From positions 133,476 to 197,475 of the forward strand of contig BEXV01000820.1 of NCBI GenBank assembly GCA_003118195.1: 64,000 nucleotides of DNA, in the 5' to 3' direction. The number at the start of each line of letters is the position of its first letter. Position 1 is the stretch's first letter. Of the stretch, positions 46,830-60,654 are shown piece by piece. Both the position numbers and the translations under genes were made by a program. The notes beneath the pieces were generated by a model. That model worked only from the letters and a program-made list of their open reading frames with translations, was not told the origin of the DNA and searched no databases. The stretch comes from Hemicentrotus pulcherrimus. Its lineage: Eukaryota > Echinodermata > Echinoidea > Camarodonta > Strongylocentrotidae.

Positions 46830-49128
46830 GTATCAATCACATTACCTTATTTTATTTTACTTTATACTAACACCTTTTTGTGTTTCCTAATTTCTACATA
46901 TTCATTTTGCTGTTTCGTTTGATTTGCCATTTCAAAACTAACATCTCAGGCTTTTATTTTTATATGTTGATTATTCCTATTTGCCTTCTTTTTCTCTTCT
47001 TTTATTCTCTTAATTTATGATTTAACCATTAAACATTATGTTACACATAAAATAAAAAGTTAATCATTACATTTCATTCAAAATTTATCAACTTCAATTT
47101 TTCCAACTATAAAAATTAAAATGATTTGTTTTTGTGCTCTCGTTTTCATTTGATGAAAAGTATATATATGACCAACAATTTTCTAATATTCCATTATTAT
47201 TGCACAATATCCTAAAAATAACTATTTTTTCTTTGCACTGATGATTTCTTTTCCAAATTCACTTCTTTTTTCATTTACTATAAGCTGACAAAACATCATC
47301 TATACTGCCTTAATGTAATGTAATTTTCATGCATTTTGCTTTTATTATTTCATTCATCATCTGCTCTTCTTCATCTCTGTAATAGCTATTCCAAGGTGAA
47401 AGGTTCCTCTTTCTATACTTCATGCTTGTTCAACTCATGTGGAAATTCTAAATTCACTTCTCTAGGTTGTGATTAAAAACTTTTAAAAGAAAAATTGTTT
47501 GTCATTTCTGTAGTTCTTTCATGCAATGTGCTGTGTACTATCATTGTCTTTTTCTTGATGTGAATTTCAATGTACATTGTGACTAAGAATGCTAACCATG
47601 TCATATTTTAATAAAAATGTTGGTTGCAATATAGATGAATTCAGAATTTAGAATAGAGGTGTTCTTGAGTTTTAGTCAATTTCCAAAACTATGAATTCTC
47701 CTAAGGTGACACAAAAATATTTTCCCATTGATTGACCGAAAATATATCTCCACGTATGACTTGAGTAATGGAGAATGAAGAGGGTACATGGGTCTCATAA
47801 GGCCAAATAAAAAAAACAAACATGTTTTTGCGTCCTGTTTTTTCAAAAAATAGGAAGGAGGAGGCCCCTTTTTTTTTCTTCTTTCAAAATGGCCGCTCAA
47901 AATGGCAGCTCAAAATGGCTGCTCGGGACATTTTCCCTGATAGTCGGGCTATTTTTTAAATTTTTTTTTTTAAAATCAGAAATTGATCCATTTTAGCAGT
48001 GTTTTTCATGTGTTTTTTTCGATAAAAAAATGAATGAATAAAAGAAAGAAAACGCTTAACATGTATATTTTTTTTACATGGCCTAATAAAGCTTTGGTAA
48101 AATCTGCAAAAATCCTCAGAAACTCAAGATAACCTTTAATTTATTTGCATAAATAAATTCTCTTTTAGTATAGCATATTTTGGGTGCAGTTTAAACCTCT
48201 TTGTTGGAATTAAGGAAATACTTTAAAGCTCATTTCTACGATATTTCTTTTTGTGGGTGTGTGTCGAGAGCAATTAATGAAAAGCCTTAACATTTGCACA
48301 CATCAATCTCTTTAAAAGGTATTTAACTCCTGCAGTGCAATAGAATCAATAACCATTATATCACATGCCTAACATTACTCTAACAGCAATATTCATGAAT
48401 CATAACATGTCTATTTGTGAAAGATATATTTTGTTATGAGTGGGTGCTACATGTATAACTCCTAACAGTTTAAAGTACCATAGTACCATAGAAACAATGA
48501 ATGATTGTGTTCTGCATTACCCACTAGCTGATTAAGATGGTATCATTGTTTGTTTGATGATTATATGGAATGTTGATTACATCGTATGCCATTAATTAAT
48601 GAACATATGAACACATACAAATATATAAGTGAGAATTCCATGTGCATGCACGTAGAATATCAAACATTGCAAACATTTCTTTTTTACATGTAACTCATAC
48701 GTTTCCTTTAAAAGTTATTTGTTGATATTCAGTGAGTGCTTATGATGAATTAATAATTATTTACTTGTTGAATCTTGAAGTAGGCCATTGCCCATGAATT
48801 CTCCATATTATTCCATGTCCTCTATTAGAATGCAGTAAACCATGCCATTATGTATGAACACTAATTGGTCATGCATGGTTTTCGCAAGTCATAAATATAT
48901 AGAATTGATCCTTTGATGCGATTACACCATTTACACAACATTCATTTTCCCACCCTGTTCAATACTGAAACTAACAATTGCTAAATCCTGTTGCTCTTTA
49001 ACCCCTTTTAAGCAAAGTATTTCACACACATTTTTGATGTTTGTTATTCAGACTTTTCTGGAAGAACTTTGTGAATTTTATTTAGTGTGTCTTCTGCCTA
49101 AGCTTATTGCTTTAAAGGCAAGTATGTT
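46830..49128. other. Non-coding AT-rich DNA
   Basis: No gene is recognised. The only clear structure is the tandem CAAAATGGC motif, listed separately. Confidence 0.4.
47885..47923 (+). promoter_or_regulatory. Three tandem 13-bp CAAAATGGCnGCT motifs (YY1-like)
   Basis: Perfect 13-bp period: the three copies differ only at the base after GGC (C, A, T). The core AAAATGGC(C)GC resembles the YY1 site. No promoter or exon is recognised beside it, so a regulatory role is inferred. Confidence 0.5.
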
Positions 49129-49129
49129 T

Positions 49130-49725
49130 GTGCACATAGAGGTTTAGTGTTCTATTGGATAAATCACCAGCCTACAGGGTTCAAATCCCTGCTACATAAC
49201 GTACACACAGCCTTTTCACACACAGCTAAGATTCATCGTATCTAGTGATGATTAGAATAATCGTAAAAATTTAGTCATGATTATAGACAAAATTTCCCAG
49301 TGTGAACATCGGTTATACGATGTTGGGATAGATACGAAGTCGCGATCTATACGCCCCTAAAAGCAGGCTACAGATACGAAGTTCGTATCTAGAGAGCTTG
49401 ACATTTTGTGTGTGAAAGGAAACTTGTGTTTAGTCATGATTAAACTGGATGGAGCGTGCGCTTTGATTGACGTGACATGACCTTCAATGCGCAATGGCAC
49501 TACTGCGCATTTTACGAGCAGTAGTTAATCACGAAACGATTAAAGATCGCACCGAAATTTCTGTGTGTGAAATTAGGCTCGTGATTAGTTTAAAGAATTT
49601 TAGCTGTGTGTGAAAAGGCTGTAAGATCCTTTGGCAAGACATTATTCAACATTTGTCCTTGAACTCAACCCAGGTGAGATAAATGGATACCTCACGCAAA
49701 TATACTTTGAAATGCACTGTGCACT
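49130..49725 (+). repeat. tRNA-derived SINE interrupted by an inverted-repeat element
   Basis: The left part (to about 49206) has a B-box, CAGGGTTCAAATCCCTG, near 49178. The right part (from about 49623) resumes with ATCCTTTGGCAAGACATTAT and CAACCCAGGTGAGATAAATG, the same body as the SINE at 34740-35021. The SINE was therefore in place before the insertion. Confidence 0.7.
49207..49622. mobile_element. 416-bp non-autonomous DNA transposon with perfect 23-bp terminal inverted repeats
   Basis: The left end starts ACAGCCTTTTCACACACAGC. The right end is its exact reverse complement over 23 bp (49600-49622). The interior has subterminal palindromes such as AGATACGAAGTTCGTATCT near 49374. No transposase. 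No clear target-site duplication is seen, so the superfamily is open. Confidence 0.88.
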
Positions 49726-52700
49726 GGCAAGGATTACTTGAGGCTTGAGCTACAAAATGGGGGTAATAATTGCCCAAACCTAATGATATGCTTTACAATG
49801 TTTCTGCTTGACCTAGTTTGATTTTAGAACCACAGTTATGCTGCATTCCAGGATGTAATATGGGTATCATCTTGTGTACCGGTAGTTGGCCTTTGTCAAC
49901 AGGCCTGTGTATACATATGAACCATCCTGTTGCCATGTTTTTAATCTTTTCATGCCTATACTCTGCATATTTATGATGATGTTACTCTTTGTTGTTAACT
50001 CACATTGATGAAAGAATACTTGATATGAAATATTGAGGTTTGATGACTGAGTGTGCATGTGAGAGGTGCATCATGGTTGCTTGCATGCTGTACCTGGCTC
50101 CAGGTTCTAGATTTTTCACCTCACAAATTGACCAGGGTCAAAGGTCAAGTAGTGCATTGATTACCATGGTACAGATAGTAGCTCTAAATCTGATTTTTGA
50201 GACTGATGTTTGAATTTAGAAAGACAGTCATTTGAGATGAAGCCTACTTGTACACAAGTGTTATACATGAATGTCATCATGATGACCAATAGAAGTGTGC
50301 CCGAGTCACAAGGGATTCCCAGGATTACTTCTTAGCAGATTTCATTTTCTATAAAAACATAGACTTTACTATACAAAGGACTAGAAATCTTTTTTTTTCT
50401 TCAAAGTTAACGTAAATGCATTTCTGTACTATGTGTTAGAGTCTACATATCTTGACATGAGATATCATGAATGTTCTATCCTGTTGCAGTAATTTGCTGG
50501 AACCGCCGCCGGTACCCCGCGGATCTCTGTATTTGTACAAGCAGAGCAGTGGCCTTGTAGTCTTTGTATCTACATGTAGTGTAGTCCCATATATACCCTT
50601 CCATAGTAGCATGTTATTAACAAGGAACTTTGTATAGCAATCATGAGTGAACTAGATTGCCTTTATTTCCTAGCACTTTGAGTCTAGATCTCTCTCTATC
50701 CTGAGTTGTGATAAGTGAATTGCATTTGTTCATCACAGCTTGTATTAGATGCTGATTAAATGTGACATGGCATCTATAAGCTGTTCCATGTCGTTTCTTC
50801 TTCAATGCTTGATGTGTGGACAGCATGCCTTGTCTGCAGCAGTCATCCCTTGAAGTGTGTTACGGACATCTTTCTATGATTGTGAAGGGTACACCTGTAT
50901 AAAGCACCTTAGGTATGATAAATAAAATATGCTGGTTGTAATTCAAGGAGCATGTTTTGATCTTGAGGCAAGGTCATCATTTTATGGTGTCACACTCCAA
51001 TATCACTATCCAATCTCATGGTTTTATCATGGTAGGATTGTAATGGAATGTGATTCAATATGTTTGGTTTCACATAGTGATGTCATATCTCTAGTTGATT
51101 TGTGGGGAAAGCCTGATTTGCTGGAACAGAACTTGCCTGCTGTCAAAATTATGTCAAGGAATATTTAAGTTTAAAGGCAATTTTTTAAACACCAATCCCC
51201 CTGTTCTTGTAGTTCTCTTTATTAGCTTTTCTAAACAAAAGTGATTAATGTTATTCTAAATCCTACTTTACATCTTCAATTGTTCAGAAACTCTTTTTAA
51301 ATTACATTTGAATTAAAAATACATGTAATATACAATTTGGTGCCCATAATAATTATCAGCAGTACTTCAATGAGGGTACTCTGTTCTATTTCCAGTCAGT
51401 CATTGCTTTTGTTGTGTTTATATTATTAGTGAAGCTCACAATGAATTGAGAGAATAGCACAGCTTCTGTCCAATATCATCCAAGTCGTTTGTATTTTACT
51501 CTCATTTATTGGATTGTAGGAATGAGTTGAACTGTGTGTTATATTACTCTCATTCTCAATAGGCTGTTCTAGATCCATGCATGAATGTATTATAGGCCTC
51601 TCAAGTATGTACAGTTTGCTGAACGGTTGATATCGGGAGGTATGTAGGCACCTTTTCTTGAATGCTGAAGCAATACTTAATTTTAAATAAGCTTTTTTAG
51701 CCAAAGTTGAGAATGCTTCTTGAATTAATCTTCAAGGTCATGTAAAGTGCATGTAGATGAAAACTGAACCATTTGAGCCCCCTGTACGCTATCTCTACAA
51801 CCTTCTACCAAAAACTAATGCCTTTTTACAGAAACCCTCCCCCAAGGCTATAGAGCTATTAAATGAATCTTATAATCTCTTGCCCCCCTCCTTAGAGCCA
51901 TCTATAATCACACTTCTTTCCATAGGGGTCTCATCAATATAGATTTGAGTCAGTCATTGGGATCTATATTGGTATCAGAATGGAGCAAGAGTCAGTCTGT
52001 ACCTACCCCTGGGAAACAAAGATAGAGAATTGAGCGATATTGGAGGTCACTTGGTAAACCAACAGAAGCTAACAAGTAATCATTATGTTACAGTGGAGAG
52101 ATCTTGACCTTGTCTTTTCTTCTTCTTAGCTCTTCCCAGACCTACTAAAATGGTCTTTGATAATGTGATAGCTTTACAGAGAGATAATTCCCCTTCCAGA
52201 TCAAAGGTATCATCAAAATAGTGACCCGTCGACAATACCCCGAGACATAACTTATTCTCCTTTAACTAGGTGACCATGCTCAGAATAGGCCCAACTCTGA
52301 GTAGAGCGATACGCCAGAAGTTGTTTTGTTAATTGTAAGAATCATACTTGAATTGATGTGGGCAAACTGAAGCATTGCAAAAACCTTGAGTAATACTGCT
52401 AACTATAACAAAAAAATAATAAAATGCTCAATGAAACATATAACTTTTAGGTTTTCTTGAAAGTCCTCTGATTTCCTTCCTTTTTGGAAATCTTGAAATA
52501 ACCATACACCAATATTTATAACTATATGTAAGACTACATGAAAAGTGTGCATGTCAATCATCATCTTCTATGGCAGCATGACTTTGGCTTGGTTGTATAT
52601 GGTTAAACCTTGTATAAGATGATGATGCACAATTCTACAGTGAATCAAACCTAAGAGCGAGTGGGGATATACAATCACATATCAACAGATATCCTTTTCC

Positions 52701-52780
52701 ACATCTTGTATCAACCTGTTTGAAATTGCTTTCTGAGCTATCGTATCATACATGTAGATGCATCCGTTTTGCCAATGACC
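49726..52780. other. Non-coding DNA
   Basis: No gene is recognised. A GC-rich patch at 50500-50525 follows a possible acceptor (CCTGTTGCAG) and opens for about 48 codons in one frame, without a family motif. A Pro/Leu-rich open stretch at 51757-51942 likewise has no assignment. Confidence 0.35.
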
Positions 52781-52790
52781 ACCACTTCCC

Positions 52791-52850
52791 TCCTCTCTCT
52801 CCCTCTCTCCCTCTTTCTCTCTCTCTGTCTCTCTATCTGTCCCTCTTCTC
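52791..52850. repeat. (TC)n-rich microsatellite
   Basis: Imperfect CTCTCTCC/CTCTCT repeats. Open frames across it are Ser/Leu artefacts. Confidence 0.85.
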
Positions 52851-52949
52851 TCCAATGTTATATACAAGGAACTTCCAAGTATTTAATTCTTTTAAATATC
52901 CCTTATTGCTGTTTTTCATAATGGAACATGCTTTTTGATGTATCTAAAG

Positions 52950-53445
52950 TTACATCTTAATTTGTATTCTTACTTGCTTGCTTAGTAAAAAGTCAATATG
53001 CTTTATTCTTATTTTAATATCACCTTTTCATTCTTTGTCTCAATCCAAGTAGTCTCACCATCTTTCTCCTGTTTTATTCTTTGTGTTATCATGTTTCTCT
53101 TTTTATGTCTTCTCTTACTTCCTCTCTCACACTCACCATCCTCCACATCTTAACCCACTTTCTGTTTTTCTTTTATCTCTCTTTCTCTCACTACCTTCAC
53201 AATTTTTAACCATTTTACTTTTTAGTCAATTTCTCTTTCTTGTTGTGTCCATCTCTCACCTTATTGTGTATCATCTCTCACTTTCCGAAGCCAGCTACTC
53301 TTCCTCTCCGTGACCTGAAAGGTTGTACACAGACCAAGCCATCAAATTTACATTTGTCCCTGGGCGCTGCTTGTTCGTTGTGGCATATTACTCCTCCCGT
53401 TCTCAATCGTTCTCAGTCAAGAGAGTATTGTTGAAGGTGGGCGCG
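52950..53445. other. Pyrimidine-rich DNA
   Basis: Long CT-rich stretches around 53080-53290, then mixed sequence. No exon could be supported. Confidence 0.4.
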
Positions 53446-53550
53446 TTGGATGGATGGATGGCAGGCAGGCAGGGGTAAAGGAAACCTTGTCAGCTAACCA
53501 ACCAACCAACCACCTAAGCAGACAGGCAGGCAGGCTGGCAGGCGTGACAG
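53446..53550. repeat. GGAT, GGCA and ACCA tetranucleotide microsatellites
   Basis: Adjacent short arrays: GGATGGATGG, GGCAGGCAGG, CCAACCAACCAACC and a second CAGGCAGGCAGG block. Confidence 0.85.
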
Positions 53551-56500
53551 GTGATCTTATGCTAGGTTTGATCTCTCTACAGGTTCATTCCTTGGTATTG
53601 AAGTCAATGTATGCAGCAGGGGGAAGCAAAGCTTTAGTAAACTTGGTAGGCTTGGGGAGATTCAATGTGCAGCGAGTCGAGTCATAACTCTACCGTCTTG
53701 CTAGCTCATTCAGGATATGTCAATGTTTTAATTCTTTCCATCGCTGCGGTGATTATTCAAACGTTGCATATGGGAATACAACCGGCAACCTGTATAATAT
53801 TATGTGGTGTGTGTCACTTGTGCTATATAGCAATAGTTACAGGTTCTTACTACCACATTATTTCATCCATGTCGGTCCAGAAGAGAGTTAACACCCTCTA
53901 GGCTCCGAGCAGATGATTTCTTGCATTTTGGGATATGAGTGGGAAAACAAAAATCACAGGAAGTTATCCAATGTGCTACTGATACCATATAGGCCTACCA
54001 AAATGCCCTTTCAGCATGAGCTATTGGTCATTGATATATCCCTGGTATACAGTGCCTTGCACCAAGTCACCTGCTTTTGCTGCATCTAATCCTTGAAAGG
54101 TTGATTGAAAGACAAGAGAAATCACTCACCGCCAGCAGGCTGAATGAGAAGAAGAAGTAGCAAACCTATTTGAAATTCATATAAAGTGGTGGTTTTCTAC
54201 CGAGGTGACTTAATAAGCATGGTAGTGTTACCCTCTTTCATGCTTAAAGGGCACAGCTTACATCTTTATCTAGAATTCAATTTGATTTTCACTTTCCATG
54301 CCTTTAAGGGAATCTATTTTCTAAGAAAGGAGCTTAATGTGTTTACCCTTTGCATTGTTACAAGTGGCATAATGAGAAAAAAAACTGTTTGATGCTGTAT
54401 CCACTGCTTCCTTTATTGTCACTCCTTTTCGTATTTAAACATAAGCTCATTAAATCAAATTATAGAACTTGCTGGCAGTTCAATAGACAGTCATCTTTGC
54501 TCATATTGTTCTTCTTGCTAATCTCTCATTTGTTATTATTCTACCAGCGAGATTCTAACATGAACGTGTTTTGAATGGAGTGCATATATACTCTCCTACA
54601 AAGTTCACTAGACCTTTAAAGAATGATTTACTTCAATGAGCGATAGTGATGTGAGTAATTGAAGGTAGAGGAAGAGGAAGAGATCACTAACGTTGGTCCT
54701 CCTTCTCTCCTGGAATATTGACTTCATCACGTGAATTAAAATGGAAATGTATGGTTAATGCAGGATAGGACAGACCACAGATGACAGTATCGAACATTCT
54801 ACTGACACTGTGACAGCTAGGTTAGCTTTTCAAACCTGACACATGATGGAGGGGCTTTTACACTGCTAGCGTAACCATCTCTTTTGCTTGGACTTGTGCT
54901 GAATTTGATGGGGAAACTACCCGTAAACATGATAAAAAAACCTAAAAAAAACTAACCCACCCCTGGAGTAAGGTTATTTTTAAATAGCATCCTCTTCTTT
55001 ATCATAATACCTGTTTATTAATTCAAATGGGGGGAAACAAATTTAAATCTGATACAGCTTGTCTATGAAACTATATTCTATCCCATCTCTCTCTTTCTCT
55101 CTCTCTAAAATACCCTTTTTTTAATTGGAATAACTGAAATAACTGAAATCCCACATACTTCCTATTTTTCTTTTAAAACAGGGTATTTTCAAGCACAGCA
55201 TGAATCACTTCCACTAAATGTAATTGTTGTGACTTCTCCATTTATTTTGGTCCAGTGAAGAAAGTAATGGCCATTCCAGTCAAATAGATTCATTTGTGTG
55301 TCTAATGAACCTGGTTATTAGATAAGGTTGTTCAATAAGATTGCATACAGGGGTGCCATCATTAAATTGTCATTTCCAGTTTGTTCAGTGCTTAATTGGT
55401 TTATTGTGAAATCCATTTCTAGGGCAGAGTGATTTATCATCATTTTGGTATTCATATCAAATGGACGTGATTTGTCATTAGTAATACATGTCTGAGGAAA
55501 ATGTTTTTATCATTTGTTTAATTTCTCATTTCCTCTGCAACTCATCTTCATAGTGGACCTTGATTAATTGAACAGTTTTCAAAGTGACAGATTGATTAAT
55601 CATTCACTGGACCCACACTTAAATATATTCTCCTGACATATAGTTATTTATATATACATGTACATATGTATCCTAGATTAACGATGACCAATATGTATGT
55701 TAAAGTAGAATGCAATTTATTTGACCCTTCACTGTTCCATCAAAAGTCCAGTAGAGTTTAATATATATATATGAAGGTATCTTAAAGCAGTTTGAAGACC
55801 CAGATAATGATAGGACCTTCTTACATATGTAGTTGGGTATACTTGATTCCATAAATGCCCATTGCAGCTGTCGGAACAAAATACTGTATCTCTTATACCA
55901 AAGGAAGACTAAAAAGATAGAAAGCCAAGAATATGTAGAGACAATAAAGCTGTGAAGAAAAGAATGAAATAAGGAAGAAAGAGCGTGGTCACAAAGCAAT
56001 GGCAGACATCAATATTTGATTGCGGGACGTTTGCGGGACGTAAAAGTAAATTTGATAAATAGGCACTATATATCATGTAGGCATACACAATTAAGACTTA
56101 TGAGCTGAGGGGTGTATGCATGTAGTTTGTAATAGACACTGGAGGATATAGTGTCTCTAGAGTGCTTCTGAGAATATTACAGGGTATTATTAGAATGGAG
56201 CTAAACATTTCTTGTGCACCATTAATTTTCATGATGAATTTGAAGAGAAAGGTAAATTATACTTCCACTTTAATGATTTTATTCATCTCTTGGATAATAT
56301 AGAAATGTCTGTTTGAACTTAGAAGATTTGCCTAAACCAATAATAGTCCCTTTTATGTACATTGACGTCACGTTGTAGATTGAAGCTAAATATTGAAAAA
56401 CATATAATGATGTGTCAATAAAACTCCAGCCATTTAAATTGATCCAATCCAATTCATTTGAGTGAAATGGACCATGGTCACCATCCATGACCTCCGTAAT

Positions 56501-56870
56501 CTAAACATGGCCTTTTTGAAATCGAACTTTCTCTCTCTGCTACAAAAAGGAATACTGGAAATTATTTCATTTTATTTCCTGAAAGCATAATTTTCAAAAT
56601 CAACTTGCTCACCATTAAGTTGTTGTAATCCATCATCTAAAAAGTATGATTTTATAATTTATAATAGGTTTATGGATGAAAAGAACACTACCTTTCCCAT
56701 CAAAGTTTGTATTAATGATTTTATGTTTTTATAACAAAAATATTTGGATAGGGCAAGACAGGAGCATTGATTATTGTTAACCCCCTCCCCTTCTCACCAT
56801 GAAGTGATTTGTTTTGTTTGTTCACGCAGGTGGTTTATTTGTCTGCAACATTTGATGTATGATTGCTCCT
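53551..56870. other. Non-coding DNA
   Basis: Nothing recognised. A CT tract lies at 55085-55107 and an AT dinucleotide stretch at 55760-55772. Confidence 0.4.
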
Positions 56871-56872
56871 GC

Positions 56873-56996
56873 AGAGAGGAAGGGAGAGAGAGGGAAGGAG
56901 AGAGGGTGGGAGAGAGTGAGAGACAGAGAATGGGAGGAAGGGAATAGAGAATGGGAGGGAGAGAGAAAGAGAGAAATTGAGAGAGGTGGGAGAGAA
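56873..56996. repeat. GA/GGGA-rich low-complexity tract
   Basis: Imperfect GAGAGG and GGGAGA units. The Arg/Glu-rich and Ser/Leu-rich translations are artefacts. Confidence 0.88.
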
Positions 56997-56999
56997 GGT

Positions 57000-58240
57000 C
57001 AGTCATGCATAACAATTGCTATTATTCCCTCTGTTGTGTCTATTGTGCAATGATCGAGGAGCGTGGAGGCCATTGGAACGCCCGTTGGCTCACGTGTGTA
57101 GTGTATGAAGCTCTGCATCTGCGCTTAGTCGGTGCATTTATAAATCGCATGTATGATTCTAGTGTGCGTGTGCGGTGCATGTATTGTGTGATCATATCAT
57201 ATCAGACTTATATTGCCTCGTGAAATAGAGAGAGTTAGTGAAATAATGAAAGCATGGCAGGCTTCTTGTAAAGACAAGATAATCAAGATTATGTGCAACG
57301 TGTGATTGTAGAGGTATGTACTACAAGGCATTGAGATGTTTTAGTTTAGAGGTTAATACTAATCCCTCCTTGATTGAATGAATGATGATAATATTTGATG
57401 GATGTTTTTTGATGGGTATATATGTTGGCATGTCAATAAGACTCTCTTTGGTTTGTCGTTACCACTGCCTCGTCTGTGTACATTGTGTGATGTCTGTGTG
57501 TCTATTGATAAGTGGGTCTTGACAGGATCAATTACTGTCCTATGCAGCATTATGATGCTCTAATTCTTGTGTCTTTTCTAAATCATTGTTTTTCTTTTGA
57601 TGGATATATTGCTTGAGATTGGTAGTCATTTGGAGGGGTAATTGAGTGTACCAAAAAGGCGGGATTTGGACAAATGCAAGAGCTAGAGGCCCATTTCAGG
57701 TGCCATATATACACCTGTACAGTGAATATGTATCTTGGATGGAGTTATCCAGATAATTCCTGAAGTTGTGTTGCATTTAATGAAATTGCTTAAATATTTT
57801 TATTATTTCTGATGACAATTTGGCTTAAGCTGGGGTTTTGTACAATTTTAAGTTATTGATTTTTGACAATGTGTTATTTGTGATTTGCAGCAGGGTTTAA
57901 ATCTAAAGTAATTAAAATAATTGATTGGAATTACTTATGTCCTCAATCTTTGAACTGGCTTTCATTGTGCCACAATTATTTGTGCACATTACAACTTTAG
58001 CACATGTATACCATTGTCATTCTCTTCATACTGTCTGCTGCTGTTCTGTTATGTCAGAAAGTTGAATAGGATTTTACCTGGATTCTGTTTGCTATGTCTT
58101 TCATTCTTTGAGCATGTCTTTGGCATTAGTTTGTCTATAGCATGGATTCTACAGTATCACCATGGCTAACATGATTCAAACCACTTGAAAATAATCAACC
58201 TACTTCAGTCCCCTCTTGTTTTTCTAATAGAAATCATTAT
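57000..58240. other. Non-coding DNA
   Basis: No gene is recognised. A patch around 57050-57180 is richer in CpG than its neighbours and open on the plus strand, but carries no motif. Confidence 0.35.
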
Positions 58241-58244
58241 CAGA

Positions 58245-58493
58245 TTAAGATATGTCATTGTAGTGTCCTAATAGATGATGAGCAGGGCTAGAGCGATTGC
58301 ATTGGATTGATTTTACCAAAGTCTTTGTGATCATCTTGGCTGTGGAAAGGTAGGATCCATTCTTGGTCAAGCAGGGTTTGATGTGATCCAATACCTTAGT
58401 AAGAGGTTTGAGATACCACTCGCACCACTCAAGCTCACATGTGAATGACACATGGTCACTCTCAAAGGTGAAGTGATATTTCTCTTGTTTCAA
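58245..58493 (-). other. Unassigned coding-like stretch, minus strand
   Basis: 82 open codons with a mixed, protein-like composition (FTCELEWCEWYLKPLTKVLD) rather than a low-complexity one. I recognise no family and see no convincing exon boundaries. It might be a transposon relic or chance. Confidence 0.2.
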
Positions 58494-59879
58494 AGAAAAG
58501 AAACAGATTCACAGCAATACAGCCATTTCTACTAATGTAGAATAACTGCTCCTACAATTTTGTCTTTTAAATTGTAGTTATAACTATTATGATATTTTTC
58601 AAATAATTGCAGCCTTTGATCTAAGCAGATCCGCAAAGGATTGATGGAGATATATACCTCAAAGTAGATACACACAGGCCTAATAAAAGCAGGATTAGAA
58701 TGAATAAAGTACCCATTGCTGCCGTTTTTATGTTTGTTCACAATTGTGATTACTGCCTTGTTGATAAAACTCTATATCTTTTACTTCTATGTGATAATAA
58801 CAATAAATATTGGTGTTTCTTGTAGCAGTTATTGTAATACTATTACTAGTAGATATGGTAATTCATTAGTTCATTTTAGTACTTGTAGTAGTGGCTTTAG
58901 TGATAGATTAATAGCATGTACATGCTAGCAATGGTTGTGTGTATTAAGAAGGAGTCCTACAATCCTTTCTCCTGTGGAGTGGAACGCACCCAGAATATAA
59001 TCCAGCATATGCCTCAACTTGCCACTTGAGTTTTGATACCAGAGTGATGTCTGTAGTCCCACTCATGCATATTTATGCATGGTCAACCCCTGTCCATCAG
59101 GCTCTGACAGGTTGTTTCTGTGAAGCTACCCGGAGGCTAGTATTGTCTCATTAGTCATTAACCTGGTAAAAGCCAGAGTACCACTATTGATTCTCTCAAC
59201 TTATTGTCTTTCCTGCTTTTTTGTTTCATGGGCCACAGAATGGTATCACTTATTTAAACAAATACTAAAGCGTATGAATTGAACTAATGTCATTATGAGT
59301 TGAAATAAAACATCAAAAAAAAAACGAGACAGCCAAAAATATTTATCTCTTTATGTCTCGAATTATTTAAGCGAGTAGTAATCATTTGTATAAAGTTAGT
59401 ACGGTAATTCATTTTCACCCTTTAAAAAAGAAAATTATATCACCCATTTGTATGAAATGACTCAACATTGTGATTTCATATCATTTAAGATCTATCTTTA
59501 TTTGATTTCCCCATGATCCTCGTTATTTTCTTCAGATCAAATCTGCTAGTTTTTTCTCTTTATTCTCTTTATTATGGATAGACTTCTAAAGTAATGTAGT
59601 TGTATGTTTGATGTACTTTAGTTTCGTTGAACTTGTGAATGAATATTAAATGTTCGGACTCTCATGAAATCTGGAATGTTGATTCTCAAACACAACGTAA
59701 ATATTTTATCTCACACTGTTATCGTGAAGCAAGAATCTAGGGCATGCCTCTAGGGAGAGGGTCTTTTTCATGATTCCCACATTTTCTTCTGTAGGTCTAA
59801 GAATCATCAACATTTTTGTATGATGAAAGAAAAGCTTTTCACCATTCTGGTTTGATTTGACTTGTAGAGAGTGGGAGCA

Positions 59880-60190
59880 GCTGCCCAAGGAGAAAAAGTA
59901 AAAATAATCACAACTTGGCTCAAGCACTGGCAGAAGAAGCCGGCAATTTCCTCAAATTTTTCATTAGAGATGTTGAAATCTTTGAGATCATCATGCCCCT
60001 TCCTTTTGCCTTGCTGTTATCAGATAGCAAGATCACAACCCTTTTTCCCTCTAGATATCTAACCATCTCCCCAGCTCTCTTTCTCCTAGTGTATTTGTGT
60101 GACTGTCTTATGTATTTGAGCTTCATGAAAAACAAATCCTGCACTGTAAGCCCATCAGAATCCGTCAACGTCCGATACAAAAAGAAAAAT
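59880..60190. other. Unassigned coding-like stretch, frames open on both strands
   Basis: The plus frame contains MAQALAEEAGNFLKFFIRDV and an EIIMPLPFALLLSD segment. The minus frame is also open. The local composition differs from flanking AT-rich DNA. No family is recognised. Confidence 0.2.
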
Positions 60191-60654
60191 GTTGGTCTAT
60201 GTCTTCAGATTGTAGAATCTTGTCTTTACAGCAGCATGGACTCTCGTTTAAACTCTAGTTTAATCCCAGAAGAAAACGATTCTTGAAGGATGATTTTACC
60301 AGTTTGCATTTTGGGCTGATATGTTGTTACTTTTATCTAATTTTATGAATCGGCAAGAGATACACATGATCTTTTGAAATCATGATGGAAATGTAATATG
60401 GAGCTTGACGATAAAAAATTATCTTTGAGCAAAGAGAAGCTGCACCGGTAGTCTCTTTCTATAATTTATTTATAATAATTATTTTTGTTCAGTTTGTTTT
60501 GTAAAGTTTGAGGTAAGACAGTTTTTAGTTTGTGGTATACATGCATACCCTCATACCCTGACATATCTCCCATCAGAGTATAGAATCTATATGCAATCAT
60601 TGGATATAATGATATTTTTATAGGTATCCTGTATATTAGGTGTGCCCCTTCCTA

